The notes beneath the pieces are model-generated. The model was not told the origin of the DNA and searched no databases. It worked only from the letters and a program-made list of their open reading frames with translations. This document shows, one piece after another, positions 1 through 11,525 of a stretch of 64,000 nucleotides of DNA. How positions within the stretch are numbered: position 1 is the first letter of the stretch; each line of letters begins with the position of its first letter. Made by a program: the position numbers and the translations under genes. The stretch spans positions 9,483,241 to 9,547,240 of the forward strand of contig NC_062213.1 of NCBI RefSeq assembly GCF_902686445.1, in the 5' to 3' direction. Source of the DNA: Sciurus carolinensis (taxonomy: Eukaryota > Chordata > Mammalia > Rodentia > Sciuridae).

Positions 1-3000
1 CAGAGACGAGGGTCGCTGTGCCCCAGGGCAGGAAGGACTGCTGGAGCCTCTTCTGTCAGGACCCAGGCCTCAGCCGCCCAAGGAGCAGGGGGACCCGGGC
101 TGTGGACCCCGTCCATGGTGAGCGTGGACGTAGGGACAGTCTGCAGCCCTCGCCCAGGCCTGCCAAGACCCGGCTGGCCCTTCCTCCTGGCCTTCTGTTT
201 GACACCCTCAGGTAGACACTGTACTCTCTTCCTCTGTCTATAAAAAGGATATGAAAATTCAAGAAGGGATGTGGCCAGTCTCCGCCTCGAGGGACAGCGT
301 CAGGATTCCAATTCCAGGCCCGTCCGCGTTTATTCTGCTCCCCGGTGCTTCCCGGCCCCCTGTCCTGATGTGATTTCTATCGCCCTCCAGCCTTAGCCTT
401 ACCTGAGCTTCCTAGCGTTTTAACAGAGTGCAGGTCCTCGCCATGACCTCTCCTAACCGTGGCCAAGTCAGGCACCTCCCTGGAAAGCTGGGTGGGAAGA
501 GCAGCTAGGGCCTCTGTCCCGTTGGCCTGTTTCTCTAAGCTCTGTCTCTGGTGGAGAGAGGGAGAGGATTCCGTGGGAATGCAACTGCTTGTGCGGAAGG
601 AGTCTCTCCGTGGAAAGCCAGTCGGTCCTCATGGCAGAAGCGACTTCTTCCCTTGGTTCAGGCAGGCTGCCCTTTGGCTCAGCCAACTTTATTTCCAGAT
701 ACTTCTCCCAAGTGAGCCCTCAACCCCACCCACGCTCCCCTCCCTCCCTCCCTGCCTCCCAATGTTCCTCGCTGGTTCTCACGTTGCCCCACAGCTGAGT
801 TGTCATTCGAGCTCCGCCTCTGAGATGCCCTCTGTCCCTGAGTGGTGACCTCAGGAGGTCAGAGGCCTCAGGAGGTGTCCTAAGAGCCCCAGGATGCAGT
901 GGCCTGAGGGGCACACACACTGCACTCCTTCGAAAGGCCAGACAGACCATACCCATCGCCTCATGGCCAAGAGCCTGCCCTGCGGAGCCCTTCCTCTCTT
1001 CTGAGGGGGTAGACCAGCCCCTGGACCCCAGGGCTCAGAACAGAGGCCAGCAAGCTGAGTTCCTGCACCCAGATTGCAACACAACATAAGGAAGAACATT
1101 CTAGCAGCTCACACTCCCCAAAGACGAGGAGAAAGGTGTCTAGCTGCAGCCTGCCGCCACGCTCCAGCAGCACCTTTTCTGTGAAAACGCTAGATGTCCT
1201 TCAACACGTGATGTCTTGCTGCCTCTCAGTCCAGGAAAGCAGGGCGGGGGGCTCAGAGCCAGCAGGAGAAGGCGGAAGCGGCTTTCTCCACTGTCTTCGG
1301 CAGGACCTGTCATTGTCCTTGTCTCTCCACAATGTCAGGCTACAGGAGTGACCATCAGTTGATGGGTGACTCCCCTTCATCAGCAGCAGTGCAGTGAAGA
1401 GCTGCGGGTCACCTGGGGCCAACGGCCCGCACAGGCTTCCTTACTCCAGTCCTACCCTCATGTCTGTCACAGTCACGTCACGCGTCTCACGTCACCAATC
1501 CTATACGTAGGTTACAGGAAGGCCAAGAAAGGGCTGTGGCAGGTCCAGTTCCAGCTGAGAGGTCCAGGGCCCGAACTGAGAGCAGAAGGATGCAGAGTGG
1601 CTGTCGGTGGTCAGGTAAGTTCAGGGGCCACCATGAACTGGTTCCGGGCGCCGAGTCGTCAAAGTGCAGGAGCTTATTCTAGGCCAAAGTCCAGATGGAC
1701 GGCAGCTTCGCAGTGTCAGCTGCCTGGTCATCACAGGCAGGAGAGATTGCACTGCGCTCAGGCCCAAGGCCAGAGGTTCTGAGGGTCCCCTGTGGGGATT
1801 TTTCTGTGGGGTCATACGAGTGACCAGGGGACGGGGTCAGGGTGCTCCTCCTCTTACAGTCTCAAGTGAAGGGTTGCATGGTTGGGTGGTCGTTCGGTTA
1901 GCTCATGGCCTGGGTTTTCCTGGTTTGAGTTTGAGTTGCCTCTGCATCCGTGTGCTTCTGATTGATTCGCTGAGTTCACAGGTAACCATTCTTATTAGCT
2001 CAATTGGTTGATTGATCGGTTCATGCCTTATGGTTGTACCAGGCAGATGGCGGTTATTTATTTGCACAAACAAGATGTAGGCTCATTCCACTTTAGCACC
2101 TAAACTCAGAATGGAGTAAATCACAGTGAACTGCCGCTTTACAAATTGGAGTAGCACGGGTTCCGGCACAGCCTGGAAACTGCTGCTCTAGACCTTGTGG
2201 CATGACAGACGATCGGCCCAGCCTGCTCGCCACATCATCCCCAAAGGGAAGGGCTGCAGGGAGACTCGAAAGTGTCCGAGACCAGCCATCCCACTGTGGA
2301 AGTCTGGGCTTTCGAGGAAACCCGTAACTGGTAGGGCTGTCTGTACTGGATGCGTATCGTCAGACCTGCAAAGCCCTCAGCACGTCGTGAGGTAGCCCTT
2401 CTACAGCTCGAGAGCCTGAAGCCAAGAAGGTCATGTCGGCACCTGTGCACACTGACCTGGGACTTCCATCTCGATATAAGTACGATTAAGAAGTTCGAGC
2501 GTGGCTTGTGGCATGTCCCACTTCACGTGTGTGCGTGCGTAAATAGACCTCTGCTGGGAGCAAGGAGAGAGGGGCCTGGGCCGGGGAGAAGCTACCAGCT
2601 GTAACTAGATCAAGGCCCATTTGCGGGAAACCCCAGAAACCTGGGATTTGAAATTCGCTTAAGCAATTAGATTTAGTCTTCTCTCAGAAGGACCCAGAAT
2701 CAGCATGACTGGAGCTCCATGACCGTCAGCTCAGGCCCCATCTTTCTGTTCTGCTCCTCTGTCCTTAACAAAGCCTGTGGTCCTGTGGTCAGAGGTGGCA
2801 TCTGCCCTTTGCCCCCCAAGCCCACGCGGGGCCTGTTCTCGGTCTCCCTGAGATGTCCCTGCTCCCCGGTATCCAGCACACGTGCCCAGGGACAGAGGAA
2901 AGCCAGTGACCTGGGATGCTTTCCTCTTTGAGGGAGCTCTCCGGAGAGTCCCTCCAACCACACCTGCAAAGGAGGACTGGGCGGTCACCACGGTCCTGCC

Positions 3001-4520
3001 CGCTGTGTGGTGTCGTGCTGTCTGGGACGTCAGTGGCCGTCCCAGTCACGTAAGGATCTTATTAGGAAGAAATCAGGGGCAGATGTTGGTGGTGGACCCT
3101 GCCACCAGGAAAGCATTCACTTATTTTCTAAACAGCCTTTAAAAATAGACTTCTGGCTAAATATAGGAGGAATTTCTTTATAATTTGAAAAAAAAAAAAA
3201 GAACCAACTAGAAACGATTTCTAAAAGCAAGGAAAGGAACAGAGCTTTCAGCTCACACTGAGCCTGCTTGCTGGCCATCTCACATGCTGTCCCTTGGTCC
3301 TCACGGGGATCCCACGGGAGGACGCTACTCCTTCCCCTGTGCCTGATGTGGGAGGTGCTGGCTTCCCCGGGTCCCCTTGTCACCAAGGACCACGGCTGGT
3401 GGTGACGAGGGGTGTGTGTTATTCTAACTCCTGGGCTGTGATCTCAGGAGAAGTCAAACGGCTCACACCATCTGGGATCCTGGGCTCTTCCCTAACCAGC
3501 CGTCAGGACAGCCCTGAGCCCCCGGCTCCCCAGGTCGATGCCTGTACCCCAGGATGTTCTCCCCGTGGCTGGCGGCTCTCTTCTTACCCGCCCTTCCTTT
3601 TCTTCCTTTTCTTTCTTTTCCCCCCAGGGGTTCATTTTCTAAGTTTTCTTGCAAACATGCATATTCATATTCAATCAAAGGAAAGGAGGCGAAATTTCTT
3701 TGAATAACACATTTTCCTTTTTTCTCCTATTTCTTGAGTCGGACTTTGTAAAGGTAAGGAGGACACGGCCAGCGTCTCGGATGAGCAGTGGGGTCCCCTC
3801 CGGTTTCCGTCAGTGTGCGCCTACGAGGGGACCCTGGAGGGATGCTGCGGGATAATGCTATCCCGGCCGAGGCGTGGTTGCCGCGGCTGCGTGGGCTTTT
3901 CCTCAAAGCTCCTCCAGTTCCAGGCAGGACAGGGACAGACCCTGCACTCTGCCATCCTGAGCAAACTCCGGCTCAGCTCTCGGTCTCCCTGTCCTGCCAG
4001 AGATGTCCCTGCTCCTCCAGATGCAGGCACTCCTCAGAGAGACGCAGTCCCCGGGCAGGGTCCTCATGCCACATGCTGGTCTGCCCCTGTGAACTGCAGC
4101 TGGGCTCCAGCCCCCCGGAAGCATGAGGCCCCTTGTACCTAGCTTGTGCCCCGGACACCCCTCTGCAGGCACGGGCAGGGGAGCAGGAGGATCCCCAGGT
4201 CCACACGGGACCCAGGCTCTTCCTCTGGACAGGACCAGGCAGTGGCTCTGCTCCCAAGCTCTGCCATCATCTGTGACATGGAGACAGGAAGCTGTGGCTT
4301 TGCTTTCCCCCTCTAAACAACCAGTCCTTCAAAAACAGGAAACAGTCTCTTCCCCATCTCTGGGCCCATATAGAGAAAATTCAGAAAGATAATAACAAGA
4401 TGGAATAAGGATTATTCTCCTGCCGTTACCATGAAAAACACGCCCTCCATCACAGGGGATTTGGTTAGAGGCTGGCTCTGGCAAAATGAGGGGTCAGAGC
4501 CTCACTGGGAAACTCTGGGG
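1..4520. other. GC-rich single-copy stretch, no gene found
   Basis: No exon or protein family is recognisable. The longest open frames (1366-1782 and 3294-3707, both about 138 residues) are low-complexity and rich in Ser, Pro, Gly and Arg, as expected from GC-rich noncoding DNA. Small items inside it are a MIR-like scrap near 204-258, a CCCT-rich run at 722-765, a 13-base A run at 3188-3200, and a long pyrimidine tract ending in AG at 3590-3627. The CpG-dense part is listed separately. Confidence 0.6.
2195..2580. promoter_or_regulatory. CpG-dense segment of moderate GC content
   Basis: A hand count gives 18 CpGs in 2221-2580 at about 57% GC, an observed/expected ratio near 0.6, well above bulk mammalian DNA. 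The sites occur mostly as isolated TCGA, TACG and GCGT contexts rather than in a classic GC-rich island. CpGs are also frequent upstream, for example five within 1473-1510. It could be an unmethylated regulatory element, or a fairly young inserted element whose CpGs have not yet decayed. A TATA-like GATATAAG lies at 2473-2480. No transcript is identifiable. Confidence 0.35.
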
Positions 4521-4527
4521 AACCTGA

Positions 4528-4698
4528 AAGCCCGGGTTCAAGTCTCAGCCCACTCAGTACTCGCTGTGTGACTTTCAGCAAATCATTTGACCTCTCTGAA
4601 CCATAGTCTTCTCATCTAAAAGTGGGAATAATAATGGTGATTATCTCATCTGTAAGGTGACTCACGTCAAGTGCTGAGAACCATTGTAATAATACAGC
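4528..4698 (+). repeat. MIR SINE fragment
   Basis: It matches the MIR core and 3' region in order: GGTTCAAGTC, then GCTGTGTGACTTT, then ACCTCTCTGAACC, then ATCTAAAAGTGGGAATAAT. This is the usual tRNA-derived MIR layout (B-box region, core, tail). The copy is ancient and diverged. Confidence 0.85.
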
Positions 4699-5621
4699 AG
4701 AAGTCGCCTGTTATCTACGGTGTTAGTCCTGAAGTGGCTCAGGCGAGGTTGGGGCCTCTTGCTCACCAACTCCCCCTGGCAAGAGCCACTCCCAGGAAAC
4801 ATAACTGCTTCAGTGGCCGAGTGTGGAGGGGTAGGGTGACCACCTGGGCTGTTTCCAGTGGGCAGCAAGGACCCTGCTTGGCCCCGGACCCTAGTGAATC
4901 CAGGAAGACACAATTCTGAGACTCTACGTGTTAAAGGGAAGGGACACATTGAACCAGTGAGAAGCACGTCCAGACTCGGCCTGTGCCTCCTGCCTCTGCC
5001 TCAGGCGGTGCTCCAGGTCAGTGAGCGAGGAAAAGAACTTTCCACCCTCCTGGGCGGGAAGATGCTGGGACTCAGGCCCTGGCCCTGCCGAGAGGGCTCC
5101 GGACACGGGAAGGCAGCGCATTTACTGAGTGTCCTGGGGTGTCCGAGTGTGCATGGCTTTAGCTCCAGTAAATCTGCCAGCGTCCCTAACAGGGAGCTCC
5201 TCTGAGGAGCCTCATGGTCTGTGTTGAGCACCTACTGAATACCAAGGCTCTTCAGGTAAACCAGCTCCTTGAGTCTCTCAGCCTCTGCGGAGCCAGTGGG
5301 CCCACCAGTTTTACCAGATTCTTGAACAGCATGGCCCTGGTGCAGCAGGTGGTGAGGGGGGCAGGTCCCAAGCTGGTCGGCTGCCACCGGCTGGCTCAGC
5401 GATGGGCACTTCCACCTCTAACCATGGGCACAGGGGGGTGGCACAGAGAAGTCCCACACAGTGCCCGACAGTATGTACTCATCAGTCACAAATGCCAGCA
5501 TGGAGACTGTGGGACCTGGATGGCCCAACCTGGGGACAGAGAGGGGACAGTCGTGGTCGGCAGGACCCAGGCACTCACAGTTTTGGAGGAAGATGACGCT
5601 GTGCCCTGGAACCCCAGGGCC
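4699..5621. other. Single-copy stretch with an L2-like scrap
   Basis: No gene is recognised. Around 5222-5250 the motif TTGAGCACCTACTGAATACC resembles the reverse complement of the L2 3' end, where the typical text is TGAGCACCTACTATGTGCC. The open frame at 5214-5678 (154 residues) runs into the LTR that follows and is not credible as a gene. Confidence 0.5.
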
Positions 5622-5965
5622 CTTGGCTATGATTTGACTGTGTCCCCAACTTTCATGTGTTGGAAGCCTGATCGCTAAAGTCACCTGAGGACGGACTTTG
5701 GAGCTGGGGCCTGGGAGCTCCGTGGGACTAGACGGGGTCATGGGAGAGGAGCCCCTGGGGACATCTGGGGTTTCACCAGGAAAGGAAGGCAGAGTGCCTG
5801 GGCCCTGGGCGCTCTCTGTCAGGCGGCACTGCCGCAGGAGGGCCCCCACTGGATGCCAGTGCCCCTCTCTTGGACTTTGCAGCCTCCAGAACAGGAACCA
5901 AATAAACCTCTCTTCTCTATAAATGCCTGGGTCCCAGGCACTTTGTTTGGGCCACAGTGAGCTGA
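5622..5965 (+). mobile_element. Solo LTR, ERVL-MaLR (MLT1/MST type)
   Basis: The left end has the MaLR opening GGCTATGATTTGACTGTGTC followed by a TTCATGTGTTGGAAGCC-type motif. The right end has CAGCCTCCAGAAC, then AATAAACCTCTCTTCTC near 5901, the usual polyadenylation region of these LTRs. No retroviral internal sequence adjoins it, so it is a solo LTR. The domain order fixes plus orientation. Confidence 0.8.
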
Positions 5966-8900
5966 GACCTCACCTTCCACCCTCGACCCAGACCACAGCA
6001 CGTCGGGGTTTGGCGGAAAGATCTATCCTGTGAGCCTCACTCACAGGCCACGCGTGGTCCCTGGTCACACTCCCCCTCCCCCTCCCCCACCTCTCCCTCC
6101 TTCCCGAGGGAGCTTCATGTTCACAGAATCCCCTCTGGGAGACCCTCCCCAGCTGAAGCAGGTCCACTCCCTGGGTGGGCTGTCTTGGCTGAGTCTGGAG
6201 GGGCCTCAGGGAGGTGGGAACTGGAGTTGGTGGCTCTGCAGGGGGCTCACAGCTGCAAAGTGGATAGATGACCCTCAGAAACGCCGGCCCACACAAGGAG
6301 CACGCGAGGGGGGCTGGAGAGAAACTCGGGGTGGTGTCCAGTGTCCACTGCTGCTAAGCCGTGTCAACCTCCAGAGCCCCTCCAGGATGTGTGGCTTCCG
6401 AGATCCTCGGGGACGCCTGACACAGCCCTTTGGTAGAGAAACCCAAAGCAGAAGGCTGGGGGCCGACACGGGGACCCCTGAACTCCTCCCCGGCCTGCAC
6501 GCCAACACAGTGCGCCGCTCCTCTCCTGAGACGCGGGCGCCCGCCTGCTCTGCCTCCTGCCCGTCTGCAAACCTGCACGTGAGGGGTGGGCTCCCCCCGC
6601 CAGGAGCCGCCTCTGACCAGCGTGGACTGCAGCGTGGTTCACGTGTAAGAAGAGCCGATTGTCCCAGCCGTGTGGCGGCCTTGGGCAAGTGTCCTCTCGC
6701 TCTCCAGCTCAGGGGCCCCATCTGTGAAATGGAAACCAGTGGCCTCTCCCTCCGGGACGCTTCTGAGGGTGAGCAAACACGGAGGCCCGGCCTCCTCTGC
6801 CTGCGATAGTGACCTAAGTGCTTCCTAAGAACCTGGAGGACAGACTCAGTGGGAGGACGTTTCCTGCCTGTCTAACAGAGGAAGCAAGACCCAGTGAAAC
6901 GGTGACAGAGCTGGGAGCTGCCCTGGGCCTGGGCCTCTCCTAGGCGGGGGGCAGGCGGGAGGAGAGTCCACCCAGGGTTGGGTCCAGTCCAGCCACTGTC
7001 GCGGGATGGGCACTGAGCTCTCTCTGCTCTCTATGCCCCAGCTCCTCATTCTGGCCGGCAAAACTGGCCTGGAAGGGTCTGGCAGGGTGGCAACATGACC
7101 AGTTCCACGTGGCTAACTGCAGGCCAAACCCCAGGAGGCACCTGGCCTTCCTGAGGGCTCCTCGGGTCGGTCCTTCCTCCACGGACGGGTCTGTCTTCCC
7201 AAGCTCCTTGATGTCCGGTGGAGTTCAATCCCGACAAACCCAAGGCAGGCTGGAAACCACCCAAGCTGACATGCGTTTAGCGCCTGCCCTGCCGAGTGTC
7301 CGGCTCCGTCCACTTAACCTTCAGCATGCTCCCAACGTTCACGAGAACCCAGGGCTGGGCTACATCATCCTACACAAAGCCGATTTTAGAGAGAAGCGTG
7401 GAGTATCTTCAGCCATCACTGAAACCACACTGCAGGGGAAGAGCTGGACATTTGCGGGGTGGCGGGAGACACGCCTTTACACCAACGCAAAGCCGAAGGG
7501 CTGAGAGGAGGGCAGAGTCCGGCCGTCTGTGGATGGGAAGGTGAAGACCCCTTGGGTCTCCCAGGTGCTCTCTGCACCTGGCTAGAGGCAGACGACGGAG
7601 GCTCTGGAGGTTCCTGAAGCCCGGCTCTCAGGCTGGGCCCGCGGAGGAGGGCAGAAACGCCGGGGAAGCCAGCACACAAACAAACCTGCAGACAAGGCCC
7701 GCGTTTGTTGCTGAGAGAGAAAGGGCCCATTCAGCCCGGGCCCCAGGCACCCAGTGCTTCCTGCAGCCTGCAGCCCCGGGCAGCTCTGCACTGACACTTC
7801 CCAGAGCCACCTGTGACCCCGGCTGCTGGTGGGATGGGCGGGCCTGACACATCCCTGCACTGGGAGGGCGAAGGCAGCAGCCCTGTCCCCAAACGCTCGA
7901 GGCTCAGGGGCTGGCTCATCCGGCCCTGCACCTGGCCTGGCTAGGGCTTCCTCCCCTCCTGGCCCTGCGCCACTCTGCTCGGGTCTCCTCTTTCCGCCCT
8001 CACCTTCGAAGCCTCAGGGCAAATGGATGGAGGAAGGTCTGAATGTCCAGAATGGGGAGAATCATTCCACCCGTCACCATCTGAGCCCCTCCCAGCAGGA
8101 AGGAGAACTGAAGCAGCTGGTCTCACAGAGAACTTCTTTCCAGGACAACCCACTCCTCGGGGCTATGAGCCCGAGTACAAGAGGGAAGGGAGAGTCTGCC
8201 ACGAATGAGGACGCGCCCGACTGGCAGGAGGGCTCAGTGGGTGCCCGTGCACATGTCTGAGTCCCTGCACGGGCTGAGGACTCGCTTAACAGGAAGGCGG
8301 GAGGACGGCTGTTAACGGGCACATGGATGGCACTCGACCAACACCACACTCGCTCCTGCCAGACACGGTCAGACACGGGAGCCTGAGAGGGAAGGCACCC
8401 TGCCCTGTGCCGCTCTCGGCTGCTGCTTGTCCAGCAGAGGAGCTTTCTCCCCAGTTCATCCAGCGTCAGGACATTGAGCACCTACTGTGTGTCAAGTTCT
8501 GTTGGCCGCACTGTGTTCTTCGACCAGAGAATTTCGAGCTAGGAAGCAGCAGGATCCTGGCCCCACTGTGCATGTGGGGGACTTGAGGGAGGTGCTTTTC
8601 CTCGAATTCCTGCCAGAAAAGTTTTCCTCGTCAATTTGCTAATGATGAGGAGATGATAGGGACGGAACCCCTGCAGGCGGGCAGGGAGCCCTCAGAGACC
8701 CTCCAACCGGGAGGCCTGGGCCTGGCCAGTCTCTTGCACATGCTGGGAGAATCCCACCAGGATGCAGGCACAGTGATTATCCACAAAGGTGAGAGCTTGG
8801 GTCGACGGAAGACTCGCACTCACATCCCAGGGACTCGATGGAATGTTCCAGGCTCCTGACTTCCCTCAGCCTCCCAGGCTGGACGGACCACAGCCGTCCA
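5966..8900. other. GC-rich stretch with ancient SINE scraps, no gene
   Basis: The 259-residue frame at 6030-6809 is open only because the DNA is GC-rich. It begins in a CCCCTCCC run, ends inside a MIR, and its translation has no domain. A second MIR-type scrap lies near 6850-6910, and an L2-like GAGCACCTACTGTGTG lies at 8477-8492. Nothing else is identifiable. Confidence 0.55.
6640..6790 (+). repeat. MIR SINE fragment, strongly diverged
   Basis: The order GTGTGGCGGCCTTGGGCAAG, then TCCAGCTCAGGGGCCCCATC, then TGTGAAATGGAAAC follows the MIR core (GTGTGACCTTGGGCAAG, then CATCTGTAAAATGG). Edges are approximate. Confidence 0.65.
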
Positions 8901-8904
8901 AGAC

Positions 8905-8990
8905 GCCTGTGTTGAAGTCCTGACCCCCAGGGGTCAGCACGTGACAGCATTGGGAAATCGGCTCTTTAAGCAGGCAATTAACGTACAAAA
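8905..8990 (+). mobile_element. MLT1-type LTR fragment
   Basis: TGTTGAAGTCCTGACCCCCAG followed by GTGACAGCATTGGGAAAT and GGCTCTTTAAGCAGGCAATTAA reproduces the MLT1 5' half (TTGAAGTCCTAACCCC, then TTTGGAAATAGGGTCTTT, then GTAATTAA). Only this portion is recognisable. The remainder to about 9120 has decayed beyond assignment. Confidence 0.65.
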
Positions 8991-9009
8991 CCAGCTAGAG
9001 AGCAGGAAG

Positions 9010-9680
9010 CAGAGTGCGCGCCGGGGAAGAACCAGATCGATAGCAGACACCCTGGGCCTCCAGACAGCTCCGCAGCAAGGGCTTGAGTGCCAGCTAGGCC
9101 CAGAGTGGCCACGGACAACAGGAAAATGAGTCAGCGTGGCAGGGCTCCAGAACAACTGTATTTATAGATTCTGACATTTGAATTTTACATGATTTTCAAA
9201 TGTCACAAACTACTCTTCTTTGGATTTTTTTCCCCAATTATTTAAAAATATAAAAACTATGCTTAACTCGCTGGGCCTATCGTAACGGGCATTGGTTGGG
9301 ATTTCGTGTGGAATGTCGCTTTTCTGGGAAGTGACTGCTGGTGGGGGTCAGAGCTGGGAGGAGCTAGTGATCAGGCCTACCCTACCTTCCTGTGCAGATG
9401 GGGACATGGAGACTCCAGGCTCCAGTGGCAGCCGAGACGCGGCTCCACCCTGGCCTCCCACCCAAGCCCCTCCTCCCATCCTGGGAATGGAGGCTCCGCC
9501 AGGGGCGTTAAGGGTGTCTCTTTCCAATATAAACTCTGGAGCCATGCGTTCATCTGCTGCCTGATAAGTCTCCTGGAGCAATTGGCCTCCCAGGGCTGAA
9601 GCGACGGATGAGAACAGGCAGCATGCTGGAATGGCTGGCGGTACTAGTGAGCACTGTGGAGGGTCTCATGATCCACTTGA
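9010..9680. other. Single-copy DNA with an AT-rich interval
   Basis: The interval 9157-9265 is AT-rich (for example TTTAAAAATATAAAAAC) inside an otherwise GC-rich region. No coding or repeat identity was found. Confidence 0.4.
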
Positions 9681-9681
9681 G

Positions 9682-9850
9682 CTCCATCAGCACCTCTCAT
9701 CCCCATGACAACCCTATGAAGTGGCTGATGCTACAAATGAGGAAATCTAAACTCAGAGAGGTTAAGTCACTTCACTAAAGACACACAGCTAACAAGCAGC
9801 AACAACAGGCTTCACGCACATTTCACCTGGCTTCAAAACTGGGGGTTCAG
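9682..9850 (-). repeat. MIR SINE fragment
   Basis: Reverse orientation is shown by AATGAGGAAATCTAAACTCA, then GAGAGGTTAAGTCACTTCAC, then ACACACAGCTAACAAGC, the complement of the MIR core. It is preceded by ATGACAACCCTATGAAGT, the complement of the MIR 3' region. Confidence 0.85.
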
Positions 9851-10869
9851 GGTTGACACAACCAGGTCTCCTCTGTCCTGCTGGCTCCAGAAGGCTGTTC
9901 CTTCCTGTCAGACTGCCAGGTCGCTTGTCAGGTATGGTAATAGAGTCACCCTAACCATGGGCCTGCGATGGTGGGGCACAGATCTCCCGTATGCACAGGC
10001 GAGAGACCCAGGGGCAGACGACGAAGTTGTCTCTCTCCTGCCCAGAGTCACTTTAAAACCGTCCTGACCAAGCGGCAGTCCCATGGGAAAGACCTGCAGA
10101 CGGGCCTCTGTGGTTGCCTGTGTCTGAGGCAGGAGACTGAGCTGCACCGGAGGCCAGAGCGAGAGCCCAGGTCAGTCGTGGTGGTGCGTGTGGCGGGCAG
10201 GATGCTGCCCAGCCGCTGAAGTGGCGTGAAGGGAGGTGTGCGCGTCCTCCGGGAGAGAAGGTCGTGGAACTTGAAGAGGTGAGACCCAGCGTCACAGTCG
10301 GCCAGTCTGCGGACTGAGCAGCAGCTGCAGCCCCTTCCCACCCGCAGAGCCCCCCTGGGCAGCACCCCCGGCTGGGCAGCCCCCTGGTGACAACAGACCC
10401 ACGTGTCTCACCAAAGCCCACAGCCTGCTACCCGCCCTCTCTGCACTTGTCCCCGCTGGGCCCTGGGCAGCAGCCTGTGGACGGTGGTGGGCTCCTCCCT
10501 CCCTGGGCCCTTCCACTCTGCACCTTTGTCCACCTGCACTCTGCACGGGCCTTCTCGTCCCCATGTCCAGGCAGCGTGGCCAGCCTGGCCCGGCACCAAG
10601 TCCACGGCTGTGCCTCACGTCCTTCCCTCTTTGAGCCACATTCTGAAGCCTGGGCATCTCTTGCCTGACCATGTGAAGGTCCTCCCCCTGCCGTGCCCCC
10701 TGGGCCTCAGCCAGAGCCCTCTCTAATGCTCCCATCTGGGTGACACCCAGGGTCTTCTCAGAGCCCAGAAACAAAGGCAGTCACTCACTAAGGCCCTTGG
10801 TGACGATGACAGGGTCACTCCACCCACGCATGGCATGAAAGTTCTCAGATGCAGCTCCAAAATACCTGG
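9851..10869. other. GC-rich single-copy stretch
   Basis: Overlapping frames on both strands (10292-10774 minus, 160 residues; 10403-10726 plus, 107 residues) have composition-driven translations and no recognised family. No repeat was identified. Confidence 0.4.
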
Positions 10870-10985
10870 GGTGCAGATCCCAGCTCTGCAGGTCTCTGAC
10901 CCTGCATCCTTGCGCAAGGAACTAACTTGGTGTCTCCTTGTCTTATAACTGTGACGATGCAGGTCCCTCTGTCCTACACGGTGGG
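10870..10985 (+). repeat. MIR SINE fragment
   Basis: GATCCCAGCTCTGCAGGTCT, then TGCGCAAGGAACTAACTTGG and GTCTCCTTGTCTTATAACTG match the MIR order (CCCAGCTCTGCCAC, then GGGCAAGTTACTTAAC, then CCTCATCTGTAAA). It is followed closely by a second MIR in the same orientation. Confidence 0.65.
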
Positions 10986-11044
10986 TGGATTCAGACAGGT
11001 AATGCAAGGACAGACTTGAAGGTGAACCCCCAACAAAGTAGAAA

Positions 11045-11165
11045 GGAATCTGGTTGCCATTCAGAATGTCCCAGGTCTGTGGCCCTGCCACTTTCTGGCT
11101 GTGTGATCTTAGGCAAGTCTCTTGACCTCTCTGAACTTCAGATTCTCCTGGCAAGTTGAGATGTG
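11045..11165 (+). repeat. MIR SINE fragment
   Basis: A clear MIR core: GCCACTTTCTGGCTGTGTGA, then TCTTAGGCAAGTCTCTTGAC, then CTCTCTGAACTTCAG. Confidence 0.85.
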
Positions 11166-11370
11166 GGTCTCAGTGAGCTCTGAGACTAAAGGGAGAGAGC
11201 GGAGACTAGACAGTCCTGTGGGTGCTAGGGCATGGTGCAAAAGATTCTGCATGTCTTAGAATCTATCCACAGTAAATCCGATATTGGCTTTTAAATTGAA
11301 ATTAACTGAAATGAAATCAAATTAAAAGTTCAGTTCTTCGGCACATGTCAAGAGCTCCGAGATCACGTGT

Positions 11371-11401
11371 GGGGGGCTGTGGGGGGCTGTGGGGGGGAGG
11401 G
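11371..11401 (+). other. G-quadruplex motif in a short tandem repeat
   Basis: Four G runs (G6, G6, G7, G3) are separated by CTGT, CTGT and A. This satisfies the usual four-run G-quadruplex rule with very short loops. It is built from a 10-bp unit repeated about 2.6 times. Confidence 0.8.
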
Positions 11402-11411
11402 CCCTGCAGCA

Positions 11412-11525
11412 CCTCACTCCCTCACTCAGTCATTCAGCACACCTTCCCTAACCGCTGTGGCAGCTGCCGGGCCACCCTGGGGACACATAGCCAGGGTCCT
11501 GTCCTAGGACAGCACCGTGGTGAGC
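11412..11525 (-). repeat. L2 LINE 3' fragment
   Basis: CTCACTCAGTCATTCAGCAC, then GGACACATAGCCAGGGTCCTG resembles the complement of the L2 3' end (ATTCATTCAACAAATA, then GGGATACAGCAGTGAACA). Diverged. Confidence 0.45.

Noticed and set aside
3590..3635. Strong pyrimidine tract ending in CAG, resembling a splice acceptor
   Set aside because: No credible exon follows. Downstream sequence is AT-rich with early stops, and no partner exon is identifiable.
2837..4020. Similar text GGTCTCCCTG and AGATGTCCCTGCTCC at 2.84 and 3.98 kb
   Set aside because: The match is short and needs a 9-bp insertion to align, which is consistent with chance in pyrimidine-rich DNA.
6030..6809. 259-residue frame
   Set aside because: It starts in a CCCTCCC run and ends in a MIR element, with no recognised domain.
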